64,000 nucleotides of DNA. Source: Actinomycetes bacterium. GTDB taxonomy: Bacteria > Actinomycetota > Thermoleophilia > RBG-16-64-13. The stretch is taken from contig JAGXFV010000018.1 in NCBI GenBank assembly GCA_024637095.1, forward strand, positions 1-64,000. Reading direction: 5' to 3'. The position numbers and the translations under genes are program-made. Position 1 is the stretch's first letter; every line of letters starts with the position of its first letter. The notes beneath the pieces are model-generated. The model was not told the origin of the DNA, ran no database searches, and saw only the letters and a program-made list of their open reading frames with translations. Of this stretch, positions 46,575 to 54,845 are shown in pieces.

Positions 46575-49094
46575 TTGAAGGCTGTGGTAATGGCGGGGGG
46601 CCACGGTACCAGGCTGCGCCCTCTCACCTCCAACCTGCCCAAGCCCATGATGCCGGTGGCCAACATTCCCACGGCCCACCATATCCTCGACCTGCTGGCG
46701 ATCCACGGGATCAACGACGTGGTGATGACCGTGGCCTTCCTCCCGCAGATGATCCGCAACTACTTCGGTGACGGCTCCGACTTTGAGATGAACGTGGAGT
46801 ACAGCGTGGAGGACAACCCGCTGGGTACGGCCGGTTCGGTCAAGGCAGCCCAAGACCACCTGGACGAGACCTTCATCGTGATCAGCGGCGATGCGTTGAC
46901 GGATATCGATCTGACAGCGGTTATCCGCTTCCACCGCGAACGCGGGGCCCTGGCGACTTTCGCTCTGGTTCGCGTCGAGAACCCGCTGGAGTTCGGGGTC
47001 ATCATCATGGATGAACAGGGGCGTATCGAACGCTTCCTGGAAAAGCCGGGTTGGGGTCAGGTCTTCTCGGACACGGTTAACACCGGCATCTACGTACTCG
47101 AGCCGGAAGTGCTCGACGAGATCCCGCCCGGCGTTTCCTACGATTTCAGCCACGAACTCTTTCCTGCCCTGCATGAGCGCGGCGCGCCCCTCTACGGCAG
47201 CATGTGCGAGGGGTACTGGCAGGACATCGGCACCATCGAGCAATACCAGCACGCCAACCGGGATGCGCTGGACGGCCGCGTCCGTGTAAATATTCCCGGA
47301 GTGCGACTGCGGGGCAACGTCTGGGTGGGTCAGGGCGTCAACCTTGACAGTCTCGAGAACGTGGTGGGACCTGCGGTGATCGGCAACTATGCGAAGATCG
47401 ACCCTTCGGCGGTCATTGGCCCGCACACGGTGCTGGGAAACAACGTGATTCTTCGCCCGGGGGCCCAAATATCGGACTCCGTGGTGGGCGAGAGTTGCTA
47501 CCTGGGGGAGGGGTCCCGCGTGCGCGGCGCCGTGCTGGGCAATTCGGTGGACCTCCGCACGAACGTAGTGATCTCCGAGGGGGCGGTCATCGGCGATCAG
47601 TGTTCGATCGAGGACAATGCCTTGATCGGCAACAACATCAAGATCTACCCTTTCAAGACCGTGGAGGCCGGCGCCTCGGTCAAGTCGAGCATCATCTCCG
47701 AGGTCAGGGGGATGACGACGCTCTTCGGTCAGCGCGGAGTGCGAGGCCTTATCAACGTCGACATCACTCCGGAGCGGGCGATGCGACTCGCCATGTCCTA
47801 CGGAACCCTGCTGCGCAAGGATGCAATGGTCACCGCCACTCGAGATTCGCATCCCGCCAGCCGGATGCTCAAACGGGCGATGATCGCGGGTCTGACTTCC
47901 ACCGGAGTATCCGTCCGTGACCTGCAGGTCGCACCGCTGGCCGTAAACCGCTTCGATCTCAAGAACGCCTCCTCTCAGGGCGGGATTCACATCCGCATCA
48001 GCCCGCACCACCCCGAGGAAGTGGAGATCATCCTCTCCGAGCCCCCGGGTCTGCCGCTCTCGGAGCAATCCCGGCGAACCATCGAGAACTACTTCCACCG
48101 CGAGGATTTTCGCCGAGCCTACTACGACGAGATGGGGCAGATCACCTATCCCGCGCACACGCTCGAGATGTACACCGAAGCGCTGGTCGAGAGCGTGAAC
48201 GCTCCTTCCATCCGTGCGCGCAATTTGCGCGTAGTGGTCGATTACTCCTACTCCCCGGGTTCAAAGTTGCTGGGGGCCATCCTCGACCGCTTGGGCGTAG
48301 AGACCATTGGCGTTAACGCCTTCTCGGGGATCAGCGGCGCTTTTCGTCTGGCGAAACATCTTCCCGAGGCCGAGGCGAAGGTCAAGCGCCTGGTCGATTC
48401 GATGGAAGCTGATCTCGGCCTGATCTTGGATCCGGGGGGCGAGCAGGTCTTCATTCTAGACGACGCCGGCCACACCTTGAGCCCGAACGAACTGCTCCTC
48501 CTACTGCTGGGTCATGTCTGCGTGCAGCGGGGGAAGGGGTCGGTGGTTCTTCCGCTGCATGCCACCGGCCGCGCCGAGGAGGTGGCCGAGCGCTGCGGCG
48601 CCACGGTTAGTCGTACCCGTAGCTCGGACCGGAGTGTGATGGAAGAGGCGAGCGCACCCCAGGTCATCTTCGCGGCCACGGCCAATGGCGGTCTGATCTT
48701 TCCCTCCTTCCTGCCTACCATGGATGCCTTTTTGACAGCGGCGATGGTGGTGGAGATGGTCGCGGGGGGCTTGTATCCGCTTTCTCAGCTGGCGGCCGAA
48801 GTCCCCGTCGTCCACCTCGATCACGACGTGGTGTGCTGCCCCTGGCAGGCCAAAGGGGCGGCCATGAGGATGATGGTCGAGGAACTGCGCAACGAAGCGG
48901 TCTCCCTGGTGGACGGGATAAAGGTATGGGTGAACCAGGACGAATGGGTACAGATCCTGCCCGACGCCGACGAACCGCTCTTCCACGTATACGCTGAAGG
49001 CAGGGACGACGAGCGGGCCGAAGGACTATTGCGGGACTACACAAGTCGCCTGGACGAGGTGATCGGCAAGGCCCGTACGGCAGTAGTCAGGTAG
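46575..49094 (+). CDS. Sugar-1-phosphate nucleotidyltransferase with degenerate phosphohexomutase domain
   Basis: 839 aa from TTG 46575, AGGAGG at 8 nt (the track start 46467 is upstream of this site). Residues 1 to about 235 are an NDP-sugar pyrophosphorylase: VMAGGHGTRLRPLTSNLPKPM, ISGDALTDIDL, NTGIYVLEPEVL, YWQDIGTIEQY. Left-handed hexapeptide repeats (about 240-370) follow. The rest aligns with phosphomannomutase/phosphoglucomutase, but the metal loop DxDxD reads DPGGE, the GExSGH sugar loop is ATANGGLIF, and the RPSGTEP phosphate loop is LPDADEP. The mutase half is probably inactive or regulatory. The family is often annotated mannose-1-phosphate guanylyltransferase; the real sugar is uncertain. 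Confidence 0.88.
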   Translation: MKAVVMAGGHGTRLRPLTSNLPKPMMPVANIPTAHHILDLLAIHGINDVVMTVAFLPQMIRNYFGDGSDFEMNVEYSVEDNPLGTAGSVKAAQDHLDETFIVISGDALTDIDLTAVIRFHRERGALATFALVRVENPLEFGVIIMDEQGRIERFLEKPGWGQVFSDTVNTGIYVLEPEVLDEIPPGVSYDFSHELFPALHERGAPLYGSMCEGYWQDIGTIEQYQHANRDALDGRVRVNIPGVRLRGNVWVGQGVNLDSLENVVGPAVIGNYAKIDPSAVIGPHTVLGNNVILRPGAQISDSVVGESCYLGEGSRVRGAVLGNSVDLRTNVVISEGAVIGDQCSIEDNALIGNNIKIYPFKTVEAGASVKSSIISEVRGMTTLFGQRGVRGLINVDITPERAMRLAMSYGTLLRKDAMVTATRDSHPASRMLKRAMIAGLTSTGVSVRDLQVAPLAVNRFDLKNASSQGGIHIRISPHHPEEVEIILSEPPGLPLSEQSRRTIENYFHREDFRRAYYDEMGQITYPAHTLEMYTEALVESVNAPSIRARNLRVVVDYSYSPGSKLLGAILDRLGVETIGVNAFSGISGAFRLAKHLPEAEAKVKRLVDSMEADLGLILDPGGEQVFILDDAGHTLSPNELLLLLLGHVCVQRGKGSVVLPLHATGRAEEVAERCGATVSRTRSSDRSVMEEASAPQVIFAATANGGLIFPSFLPTMDAFLTAAMVVEMVAGGLYPLSQLAAEVPVVHLDHDVVCCPWQAKGAAMRMMVEELRNEAVSLVDGIKVWVNQDEWVQILPDADEPLFHVYAEGRDDERAEGLLRDYTSRLDEVIGKARTAVVR

Positions 49095-49162
49095 ATAAGC
49101 AGGCAAGCCTTTCGGTTGACTGCTATCCTTCGCTTTTCGTAAGCACCTTTCCTGGAAGAAGC

Positions 49163-49939
49163 GTGACTGTAGGGCGCCATCATTACCTGATCCTGACCGC
49201 GTTAGCCTTCCTACTTGGGCTGGGCGCGATGGTGGCTTTCCAGGCCAATGTGGCCGCGGAGGAGGCCGCCGGGGACCAGGGTGAGCGCCATGATCAGTTG
49301 GTACGGATCGTGGAGCGACTCGAGGACAAAAAGCACTATCTCGAAGAGAGCCTGGCTACCCTACGGATCGAGGTTTCCCGCCGAGAGCAGCAGGCGGCCT
49401 CGGGACGCGGGCTTTCCCGCACCTACGGTCAGGAACTCGAACAGATGCGCATGGCGGCCGGTCTCGTGACCCTCGAGGGGCCGGGAATCGAGGTTACCCT
49501 CGCGGACAACCCGCAACCGCCCGAGCTGGGCGAGGACCCCAACAACTATATAATCCATGACTACGACGTCCGCATCCTGGTGAACGCCCTTTGGTCGGGC
49601 GGGGCTGAGGCCATCAGCGTAAACGGGCAGCGCATCGTGCAGGGCACTGCCGTGCGCTGCGTAGGCACTACCATCCTGGTCAACAACACCCGGATAGGTT
49701 CCCCGTTCACCATCCTCGCGATCGGCGAGCCTGTCCGGCTGAAAAACGTGCTCTCTCTGGACGAAGACGCCCGGTTGCTGCTCGAGCAATACTCCAAGCT
49801 GTTTGGATTGCAGGCCGCTGTCAATACTCGCGACGAGATTCTGGTGGCCGCGTACGCGGGCAGCCTGACCCCACGCGTGCTGCAGCCGCTCACCGACGAA
49901 GCCGTGACCATCGCCGGGCCCGGCAAGGAGGCCCCGTGA
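49163..49939 (+). CDS. DUF881 family membrane protein
   Basis: 258 aa, GTG start. One N-terminal transmembrane helix (YLILTALAFLLGLGAMVAFQ), a coiled coil of about 60 residues (ERHDQLVRIVERLEDKKHYLE...) and the DUF881 domain (GPGIEVTLADNP, HDYDVRILVNALWSGGAEAISVNGQRI, TTILVNN, IGEPVRLKNVL). Function unknown; in mycobacteria and streptomycetes DUF881 genes flank sbp near gcvH/garA. First of two paralogues here. Confidence 0.88.
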   Translation: MTVGRHHYLILTALAFLLGLGAMVAFQANVAAEEAAGDQGERHDQLVRIVERLEDKKHYLEESLATLRIEVSRREQQAASGRGLSRTYGQELEQMRMAAGLVTLEGPGIEVTLADNPQPPELGEDPNNYIIHDYDVRILVNALWSGGAEAISVNGQRIVQGTAVRCVGTTILVNNTRIGSPFTILAIGEPVRLKNVLSLDEDARLLLEQYSKLFGLQAAVNTRDEILVAAYAGSLTPRVLQPLTDEAVTIAGPGKEAP

Positions 49940-50265
49940 TCTACATGCCCCTGCTAGGTCTGCTGCTGGGAGTGGCCATCGGTTACGTGGTCAACTATGA
50001 GGTCCCGCCGGAATACGCGCGCTATCTCTCCATAGCCGTGCTGGCCGCGCTCGACTCGACTCTCGGCGGAGTCCGTGCCCTGCTCGAGCGGACCTTCAAC
50101 GATCGCCTGTTCATAACCGGTTTCCTCTCCAACACGATTCTCGCGGCGCTCATCACCTATCTCGGAGACCGCATGGGTCTCAGCCTTTACCTCGCGGCGG
50201 TTATCGCGTTCGGCGTGCGCATCTTCCAGAATCTGGCGATTGTGCGCAGGTTGATCCTGCGATGA
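49936..50265 (+). CDS. sbp: Small basic membrane protein (DUF1290, Sbp family)
   Basis: 109 aa with three or four transmembrane segments and the family pattern LGLLLGVAIGYVVNYEVPPEYARYLSIAVLAALDSTLGG, then NDRLFITGFLSN and VRIFQNLAIVRR. GTG overlaps the preceding stop (GTGA) and the following gene overlaps in turn, forming the conserved DUF881-Sbp-DUF881 triplet. Role unknown. Confidence 0.9.
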   Translation: MIYMPLLGLLLGVAIGYVVNYEVPPEYARYLSIAVLAALDSTLGGVRALLERTFNDRLFITGFLSNTILAALITYLGDRMGLSLYLAAVIAFGVRIFQNLAIVRRLILR

Positions 50266-50969
50266 GCGCCCGCAGCAAAACGGCCTGGGGGCTATTCCTG
50301 ACCTTCGCTGTCCTGGGTTTCATGCTCGTGACGCAGGCGCGCGTCCAGGATAATCGCAACCGGCAACTAGATCTGCAGAGCGTGGAAGAGCTCACCACCC
50401 TTGTGGGGACTCTGAGCCAGGAGAACGACCGTCTGCAGGAAGAGGTCACCGAACTCCGGCTGCTTGCCGTCGAGGACCGCTTCACCCAGCAAGACCGGGC
50501 CGATAGCCTGGTGGAGCAGGAACGGACTTTGGCCGGCTTGCGCCTCCTGAACGGGGTAATCGTGTCATCCGGACCCGGCGTGCGGCTCGAACTGCGCGAT
50601 CCGCTGCGGGAACTGCACGCCTACGAACTCGGGCAGGTGGTCAATGAACTCAAGTCCGCCGGAGCTGAGGCGATAATAGTCAATGGGAGGCGTCTCTCGG
50701 TGAGGTCGGCCTTCGGCAACTTCGGAGAGCAGGTTACCTTTGACGGGATAGTGCTGGCCGCCCCCTACGAGGTCGAAGCCCTGGGCGAACCCGATACTCT
50801 GGCTTCATCGATGGTCATGGCGGGTGGCGTCATTCCCACCTTAGAAGGCAGACCGGGGGTCTCAGTCGAAATCGCCAAGATGGAGGACCTGCAGGCAACC
50901 AGGCTGGAGGATCTGCCTAAGTACGTTCTGGCCGCTCCCTCCAGGGAAGACGGGGACGGGGCCGGATAG
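50262..50969 (+). CDS. DUF881 family membrane protein, second copy
   Basis: 235 aa. N-terminal helix (WGLFLTFAVLGFMLVTQARV), coiled coil (LTTLVGTLSQENDRLQEEVTEL) and a DUF881 domain (SSGPGVRLELRDP, YELGQVVNELKSAGAEAIIVNGRRLS, GIVLAAPYEVEALGEPDTL). ATGA overlap with sbp. Paralogue of the gene two upstream, but with a shorter middle. Confidence 0.88.
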   Translation: MSARSKTAWGLFLTFAVLGFMLVTQARVQDNRNRQLDLQSVEELTTLVGTLSQENDRLQEEVTELRLLAVEDRFTQQDRADSLVEQERTLAGLRLLNGVIVSSGPGVRLELRDPLRELHAYELGQVVNELKSAGAEAIIVNGRRLSVRSAFGNFGEQVTFDGIVLAAPYEVEALGEPDTLASSMVMAGGVIPTLEGRPGVSVEIAKMEDLQATRLEDLPKYVLAAPSREDGDGAG

Positions 50970-51021
50970 CCCTACCCACGGCTCGCCTGGCTCTTCCCAG
51001 ACCTCAACGCGGAGGTTCGAG

Positions 51022-52743
51022 ATCCGGCGCACGGTCGTCATAGTCCTACTGAGCCTTGTTTTGGTCGCGGGCGGATTCGCCTTGGCCGCCGACTCCTATC
51101 ATCATCAGGGACGCGCCTACCGTGGCGTAGAACTGCAAGGGAGAGCGCTGGGGGGATTGACTGAAGAACAGGTGGCCCAGGAGCTGACCACGTTGGCCGC
51201 CGGTCTCCTCGCGGCACCTGTTGAAGTGCGGCACGAAGGCACCCTGGTGGAGCTGGTTCCTGACCAAGCCGGCATCGCCTTGGACAAGAAGGCCACGCTC
51301 GCAGCGGTCATGGAGGTCGGGCACGAGGCGGGATGGCTCGAGCGCGGCCGGCAGCGGTTGGCCGCATCCGTTGGGAGCGTTGCGATCGAGCCCGTATTCG
51401 TCGTCGACGAGCAAGGCTTCCAATTCGAGGTGGATCAGCTCGCGCTGGCCTTCGAAGAGCTTCCGAAGAATGCCCGCCTGCTCCTCACCGAGAAGGGTCC
51501 TCGAGCCGTAGCGGCGGAGGAAGGCCTCTCGCTCCGGCGTGACCTGCTGCAGCAAGCAGTGCTGGCGGCTCTGCGCACGAGTTCCGCAGAGGTCGAGGCC
51601 CCGCTGGAATCCGTCCCCCCGAAGGTGGGCACCGACGCGGCCCGCCGGGCGCTGGAAACGGCCAAGGTCGCCTTCAGCCGACCGCTAGTCCTGCGATACC
51701 AGGACCTCAACTTTGAGCTATCCGTCGAACAACTGACAAGAATGGCCGCCGTTCCGGAAACCGAGAGGGCCACTGCGTTGAGTTTCGACACAGACACCTC
51801 ACGGGAGTTGTTGGAGAAGCTCTTGGCCCCGATTCGGCACCCCGCCGTCGACGCCCGGCTGAAGCCGGTCCTGGGGGAGAAAAATCTGGAAGTGATCCCG
51901 AGTAAGAGCGGGGTGGAGATCGACTGGGATTCGCTCTTCCGGGACCTCGCTCGCCTGGCCGGGGATCCGAACGCGGCCTACGTCCCGGTGCCGACCCTCC
52001 GAGCCGAGCCCAAGGTCACCACCACGGACGCGCTGGCTCTGGGAATGCGGAGGGAGGTCTCCTCCTTCACCACCTACTTCAAGGCCGGTGATACCGCCCG
52101 CGGCAACAACATCCGACAGGTAGCGAAGCTGCTGGACGGGACCATCGTGCATCCGGGAGAGACCTTCTCTTTCAACGGCACGGTTGGTCCGCGCACCAAG
52201 GCAGCCGGTTTCGACGAGGCGCCGGTCATAGTGGGTGGCGTCTTAACGCCGGGGGTCGGAGGCGGGATCTGCCAAGTCTCGACCACCCTCTTCAATGCCG
52301 TCTTCTTCGCGGGGCTGCCCGTGGACGAGCGAAAGCCGCACTCCTTCTACATCGACCACTATCCGCTTGGCCGAGATGCCACGGTTTCGTACGGCACGGT
52401 GGACTTCAAATTCCGCAACGACTCCGACCGGCCCCTGCTGATCAGCGCGCAGGCGGGGGAGAATTCGGTAGAGATCACCCTGGCGGCCTCCAGTTGGGAG
52501 CGCACGGTGGAATACGAGGCCCAGTCCCCGGACCGATTGCGGGAACCCCGCACCACGTCTTCCAACCCCCGCCGGCTGCGTGACCCCAGCCTCGCACGGG
52601 GAGAGCAGGCGCTGGAGCAGGGAGTACCCGGACGCGAGGTGACAGTGACCCGCGTGGTCAAGGATCTGGAGGGTGAGGTTCTGCTCCGCGATGAATTCCC
52701 CAGCGTCTACGCGCCCAAGGATTACGTGCTGCGGATCGGCTAG
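51022..52743 (+). CDS. VanW family protein with peptidoglycan-binding repeats
   Basis: Membrane-anchored wall protein. N-terminal helix RRTVVIVLLSLVLVAGGFALA, two putative peptidoglycan-binding (PF12229-like) repeats (about 40-330), and a VanW domain with SSFTTYFKAGDTARGNNIRQ, HPGETFSFNGTVGPRT, GGGICQVSTTLFNAVFFAGL and HYPLGRDATVSYGTVDF. The first canonical start (TTG 51061) would cut the helix. A good GGAGG at 51011 sits 6 nt before ATC 51022, which restores the expected N-terminus, so a non-standard start (or an assembly error) is suspected. Converges with mglA, overlapping by 4 nt. Confidence 0.88.
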   Translation: MRRTVVIVLLSLVLVAGGFALAADSYHHQGRAYRGVELQGRALGGLTEEQVAQELTTLAAGLLAAPVEVRHEGTLVELVPDQAGIALDKKATLAAVMEVGHEAGWLERGRQRLAASVGSVAIEPVFVVDEQGFQFEVDQLALAFEELPKNARLLLTEKGPRAVAAEEGLSLRRDLLQQAVLAALRTSSAEVEAPLESVPPKVGTDAARRALETAKVAFSRPLVLRYQDLNFELSVEQLTRMAAVPETERATALSFDTDTSRELLEKLLAPIRHPAVDARLKPVLGEKNLEVIPSKSGVEIDWDSLFRDLARLAGDPNAAYVPVPTLRAEPKVTTTDALALGMRREVSSFTTYFKAGDTARGNNIRQVAKLLDGTIVHPGETFSFNGTVGPRTKAAGFDEAPVIVGGVLTPGVGGGICQVSTTLFNAVFFAGLPVDERKPHSFYIDHYPLGRDATVSYGTVDFKFRNDSDRPLLISAQAGENSVEITLAASSWERTVEYEAQSPDRLREPRTTSSNPRRLRDPSLARGEQALEQGVPGREVTVTRVVKDLEGEVLLRDEFPSVYAPKDYVLRIG

Positions 52744-53324
52744 TTCTGCGCGGTTTGAGCGATAACCTGCTTGCAGATCACCTTGAGGGTCTCGAACACG
52801 CCCTGTCCGGTGAGCGCACACGCTTCCATGCCCGGCGATTTCGTGTGGTTGAGTAACTCGTCCAGGTCTTCGACCGAGAACACCTCGGACAGGTCGCGCT
52901 TGTTGTACTGGATCATCATGGCCAGCTTCGAGAGATCCTCGCCCTGCTCCTGGAGGTTCTCCCAGAGGTTTAGGTAGCTCTCGACATTCTCGTCCAGACG
53001 GGTGATCTGGCTGTCGGCCACGAAGACCATGCCGTCGACGCCCTGCAGCACCAGTTTGCGGGATGCGTTGTAATAGGACTGACCCGGCACGGTGTAGAGG
53101 TGGAAGCGGGTCTTCATGCCCTTGACGGTGCCCAGGGACAGGGGGAGGAAGTCGAAGTAGAGGGTCCGTTCCTCCTCGGTGGCGATGGAAACCAGCTTAC
53201 CCCGGGCGCTGGGGTTCACCTTCTTGTGGATGTATTGGATGTTGGTGGTCTTGCCGCAAAGACCGCAGCCGTAATAGACGATCTTGTAGTTGATCTCCCT
53301 GGCCGCGAAATTGATTAAGGGCAA
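52740..53324 (-). CDS. mglA: Ras-like GTPase MglA
   Basis: Small GTPase that sets cell polarity and type IV pilus or gliding direction in Myxococcus and Thermus relatives. From TTG 53324 it has 194 aa, the family length, starting PLINFAAREINYKIVYYG. P-loop GCGLCGKTTN, FDFLPLSLG switch region, YTVPGQSYYNASRKLVLQGVDGMVFVADS, and NKRDL. Starts 4 nt after the mglB stop; GGAG upstream. The track start at 53372 lies inside mglB. Confidence 0.95.
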   Translation of the reverse strand: MPLINFAAREINYKIVYYGCGLCGKTTNIQYIHKKVNPSARGKLVSIATEEERTLYFDFLPLSLGTVKGMKTRFHLYTVPGQSYYNASRKLVLQGVDGMVFVADSQITRLDENVESYLNLWENLQEQGEDLSKLAMMIQYNKRDLSEVFSVEDLDELLNHTKSPGMEACALTGQGVFETLKVICKQVIAQTAQN

Positions 53325-53328
53325 CTGG

Positions 53329-53823
53329 TCACTCCACGTCGGCGAACAGATCGTCGATGGCCTCGCCCACAAGGAGCGAGTAGTCGTCGTCGATCGTCAG
53401 TGCGTCCTGTTGCTCGTCATCGGCGGAGTCGAGGATGGGCTTGAGGACCTCGACCGCTCGGTTCGTGTACAACCGCACTTTGCCCACCTGGGTCTCGCGG
53501 CCGAAGGTGATCACCAAGAGAACCTGGTCGGTTACCTGGGAAACGTGCAGGTTGGACTCACGCCCTTCGTGGAACAAGAGAGTGAACTCGCGCTCCTCGA
53601 GAACCGCTGCGAGCTGCTGCGTCGCGGCAAAAGAGCTGGCCGCAAGCGAAGCAAGAGAGAGGGTGTCAGGGTGATGCTCGGACTCAGAGGCGGTGATCGG
53701 CTGTCCGCTGGTGGAAACCAGGGCAATGAAGCGCGATCCGGAAACGTCCCTAAGCTTCTCCAGGATCTCGTCGACCACCTGCATCTGCCGGTCACTGATG
53801 ACCAGTCCCTTTCGCCGCGCCAA
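53329..53823 (-). CDS. mglB: Roadblock/LC7 protein MglB
   Basis: 164-aa Roadblock domain protein, the GTPase-activating partner of MglA. VVDEILEKLRDVSGSRFIALVSTSGQPI, LASLAASSFAATQQLAAVL, ESNLHVSQVTDQVLLVITFG fit the family. The acidic C-terminal tail (about 40 residues) is an extension. TTG start after GAGGAGGA; it precedes mglA on the same transcript. Confidence 0.9.
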   Translation of the reverse strand: MARRKGLVISDRQMQVVDEILEKLRDVSGSRFIALVSTSGQPITASESEHHPDTLSLASLAASSFAATQQLAAVLEEREFTLLFHEGRESNLHVSQVTDQVLLVITFGRETQVGKVRLYTNRAVEVLKPILDSADDEQQDALTIDDDYSLLVGEAIDDLFADVE

Positions 53824-53863
53824 CGATCCTCCTCGAGCCGAAGATGAGGCTTGATTCGATCGG

Positions 53864-53869
53864 AGTATA
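53864..53869 (-). promoter_or_regulatory. -10 box of mglBA
   Basis: TATACT on the minus strand, about 40 nt upstream of the mglB TTG, giving a leader of about 35 nt that contains the ribosome-binding site. It lies back-to-back with the DUF4388 promoter. Confidence 0.5.
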
Positions 53870-53905
53870 GCAGGGCGGTTTAGTCTTTTCTATGCGGTGG
53901 GACGT

Positions 53906-53914
53906 TGGTAGAAT
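53906..53914 (+). promoter_or_regulatory. Extended -10 box of DUF4388 gene
   Basis: TGGTAGAAT, an extended -10 of the TGn-TAGAAT type, 24 nt before the GTG start. Divergent from the mglBA promoter, so the two units may be co-controlled. Confidence 0.5.
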
Positions 53915-53938
53915 GCGGCCGCGGCAGGGTCGGCGAGG

Positions 53939-54268
53939 GTGAAAAAGAGGGCGTTGACAGGCGATCTCAGCGATTTTGGGTTGGGAGAAATCCTTCAGGT
54001 GCTGGCTCTTGGCCGGCGCAGCGGCCACCTATTGTTGGAGGGCGACCGTACCCGGGGCCGTTTGGTGATCGCGCAGGGCGAGTTGGTTCATGCCGAGGCG
54101 GATGGGGGGGACCCGGGGGAGCCGGCCTTCTTCGTTCTCATGGAGAATGGGGCCGGGGCTTTCTGTTTCCTTTCTGCAGAGCAGGAGGAGGTGACGGTCT
54201 CAGAGGTCACCATTCAACGCAAGCTGGACAGCTTGCTGGTTCAGGCCACTATGCAGTACGGACAGTAG
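53939..54268 (+). CDS. DUF4388 (PATAN-type) domain protein
   Basis: 109 aa made almost wholly of a DUF4388 domain: LTGDLSDFGLGEILQVLALGRRSGHLLLEGDRTRGRLVIAQGELVHAEADG. Such domains are common in response regulators and polarity/motility proteins, where they act as protein-interaction modules. No receiver domain is present. Divergent from mglBA, so a link to the Mgl switch is inferred. GTG start; weak ribosome-binding site. Confidence 0.85.
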   Translation: MKKRALTGDLSDFGLGEILQVLALGRRSGHLLLEGDRTRGRLVIAQGELVHAEADGGDPGEPAFFVLMENGAGAFCFLSAEQEEVTVSEVTIQRKLDSLLVQATMQYGQ

Positions 54269-54327
54269 CGGGCGCACGGCCCCTGTTGTAAGATGCCTGA
54301 GGATCAGTGGTAAGAAAGGAGCGGCGG

Positions 54328-54714
54328 GTGAATCCCAAGAACCTGAAGTACCACAAGGAGCACGACTGGGCACGTATCGAGGGTGAGACTGCGGTATTCG
54401 GTGTCACCGACTATGCTCAGGAGCAGCTCGGGGACATCGTCTATGTGGAGCTTCCCGAGGAAGGTACCGAGGTGACGGCGGGGAGTTCCTTCGCCGAGAT
54501 AGAGTCGGTCAAGGCGGTTTCCGATGTCATTGCCCCGCTTAGCGGGACCATCGTGGAGATCAATGAGGAAGTGGTCGACGCGCCGGAGACCATAAATGAG
54601 AGCCCCTACGAAAACGGTTGGCTGGTGAAGGTCAAGGTCAGCGAGCCGGGCGAAGCGGACGATCTGATGAGCTCTGACGAATACGAGGGGATGCTCGCCC
54701 AAGAAGAGGAGTAG
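54328..54714 (+). CDS. gcvH: Glycine cleavage system H protein
   Basis: Lipoyl-carrier protein, 128 aa from GTG 54328 (AAGGAG at 6 nt; the track start is 7 codons earlier). Lipoylation Lys in AEIESVKAVSDVIAPLSG; also HDWARIEG, YAQEQLGDIVYVELPEEG and ENGWLVKVKV. No gcvT or gcvP nearby; in actinobacteria gcvH commonly sits alone beside garA. A short acidic tail follows. Confidence 0.96.
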   Translation: MNPKNLKYHKEHDWARIEGETAVFGVTDYAQEQLGDIVYVELPEEGTEVTAGSSFAEIESVKAVSDVIAPLSGTIVEINEEVVDAPETINESPYENGWLVKVKVSEPGEADDLMSSDEYEGMLAQEEE

Positions 54715-54742
54715 ACCGGCGAGCCATCGAGCGGATTGGCGA

Positions 54743-54780
54743 CGAGGAGCGGGCCGTAGCCTGCTCCTCGCGTCTTTTTA
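54743..54780 (+). terminator. Terminator after gcvH
   Basis: Eleven-bp stem CGAGGAGCGGG / CCTGCTCCTCG (one G-T) with a 6-nt loop, followed by CGTCTTTTTA. Good Rho-independent terminator separating gcvH from the RsiG-like gene. Confidence 0.85.
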
Positions 54781-54833
54781 TAGGTTATCGAGCTGAACCT
54801 CGACCTCGACTTTAAGGTTTGGACAAGAGGAGC

Positions 54834-54839
54834 TATACT
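54834..54839 (+). promoter_or_regulatory. -10 box of RsiG-like gene, probably leaderless
   Basis: TATACT ends 6 nt before ATG 54846, the same spacing as the CCA-transferase fusion gene. No Shine-Dalgarno between them. Preceded by the gcvH terminator, so this opens a new transcription unit. Confidence 0.65.
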
Positions 54840-54845
54840 AGAGCC

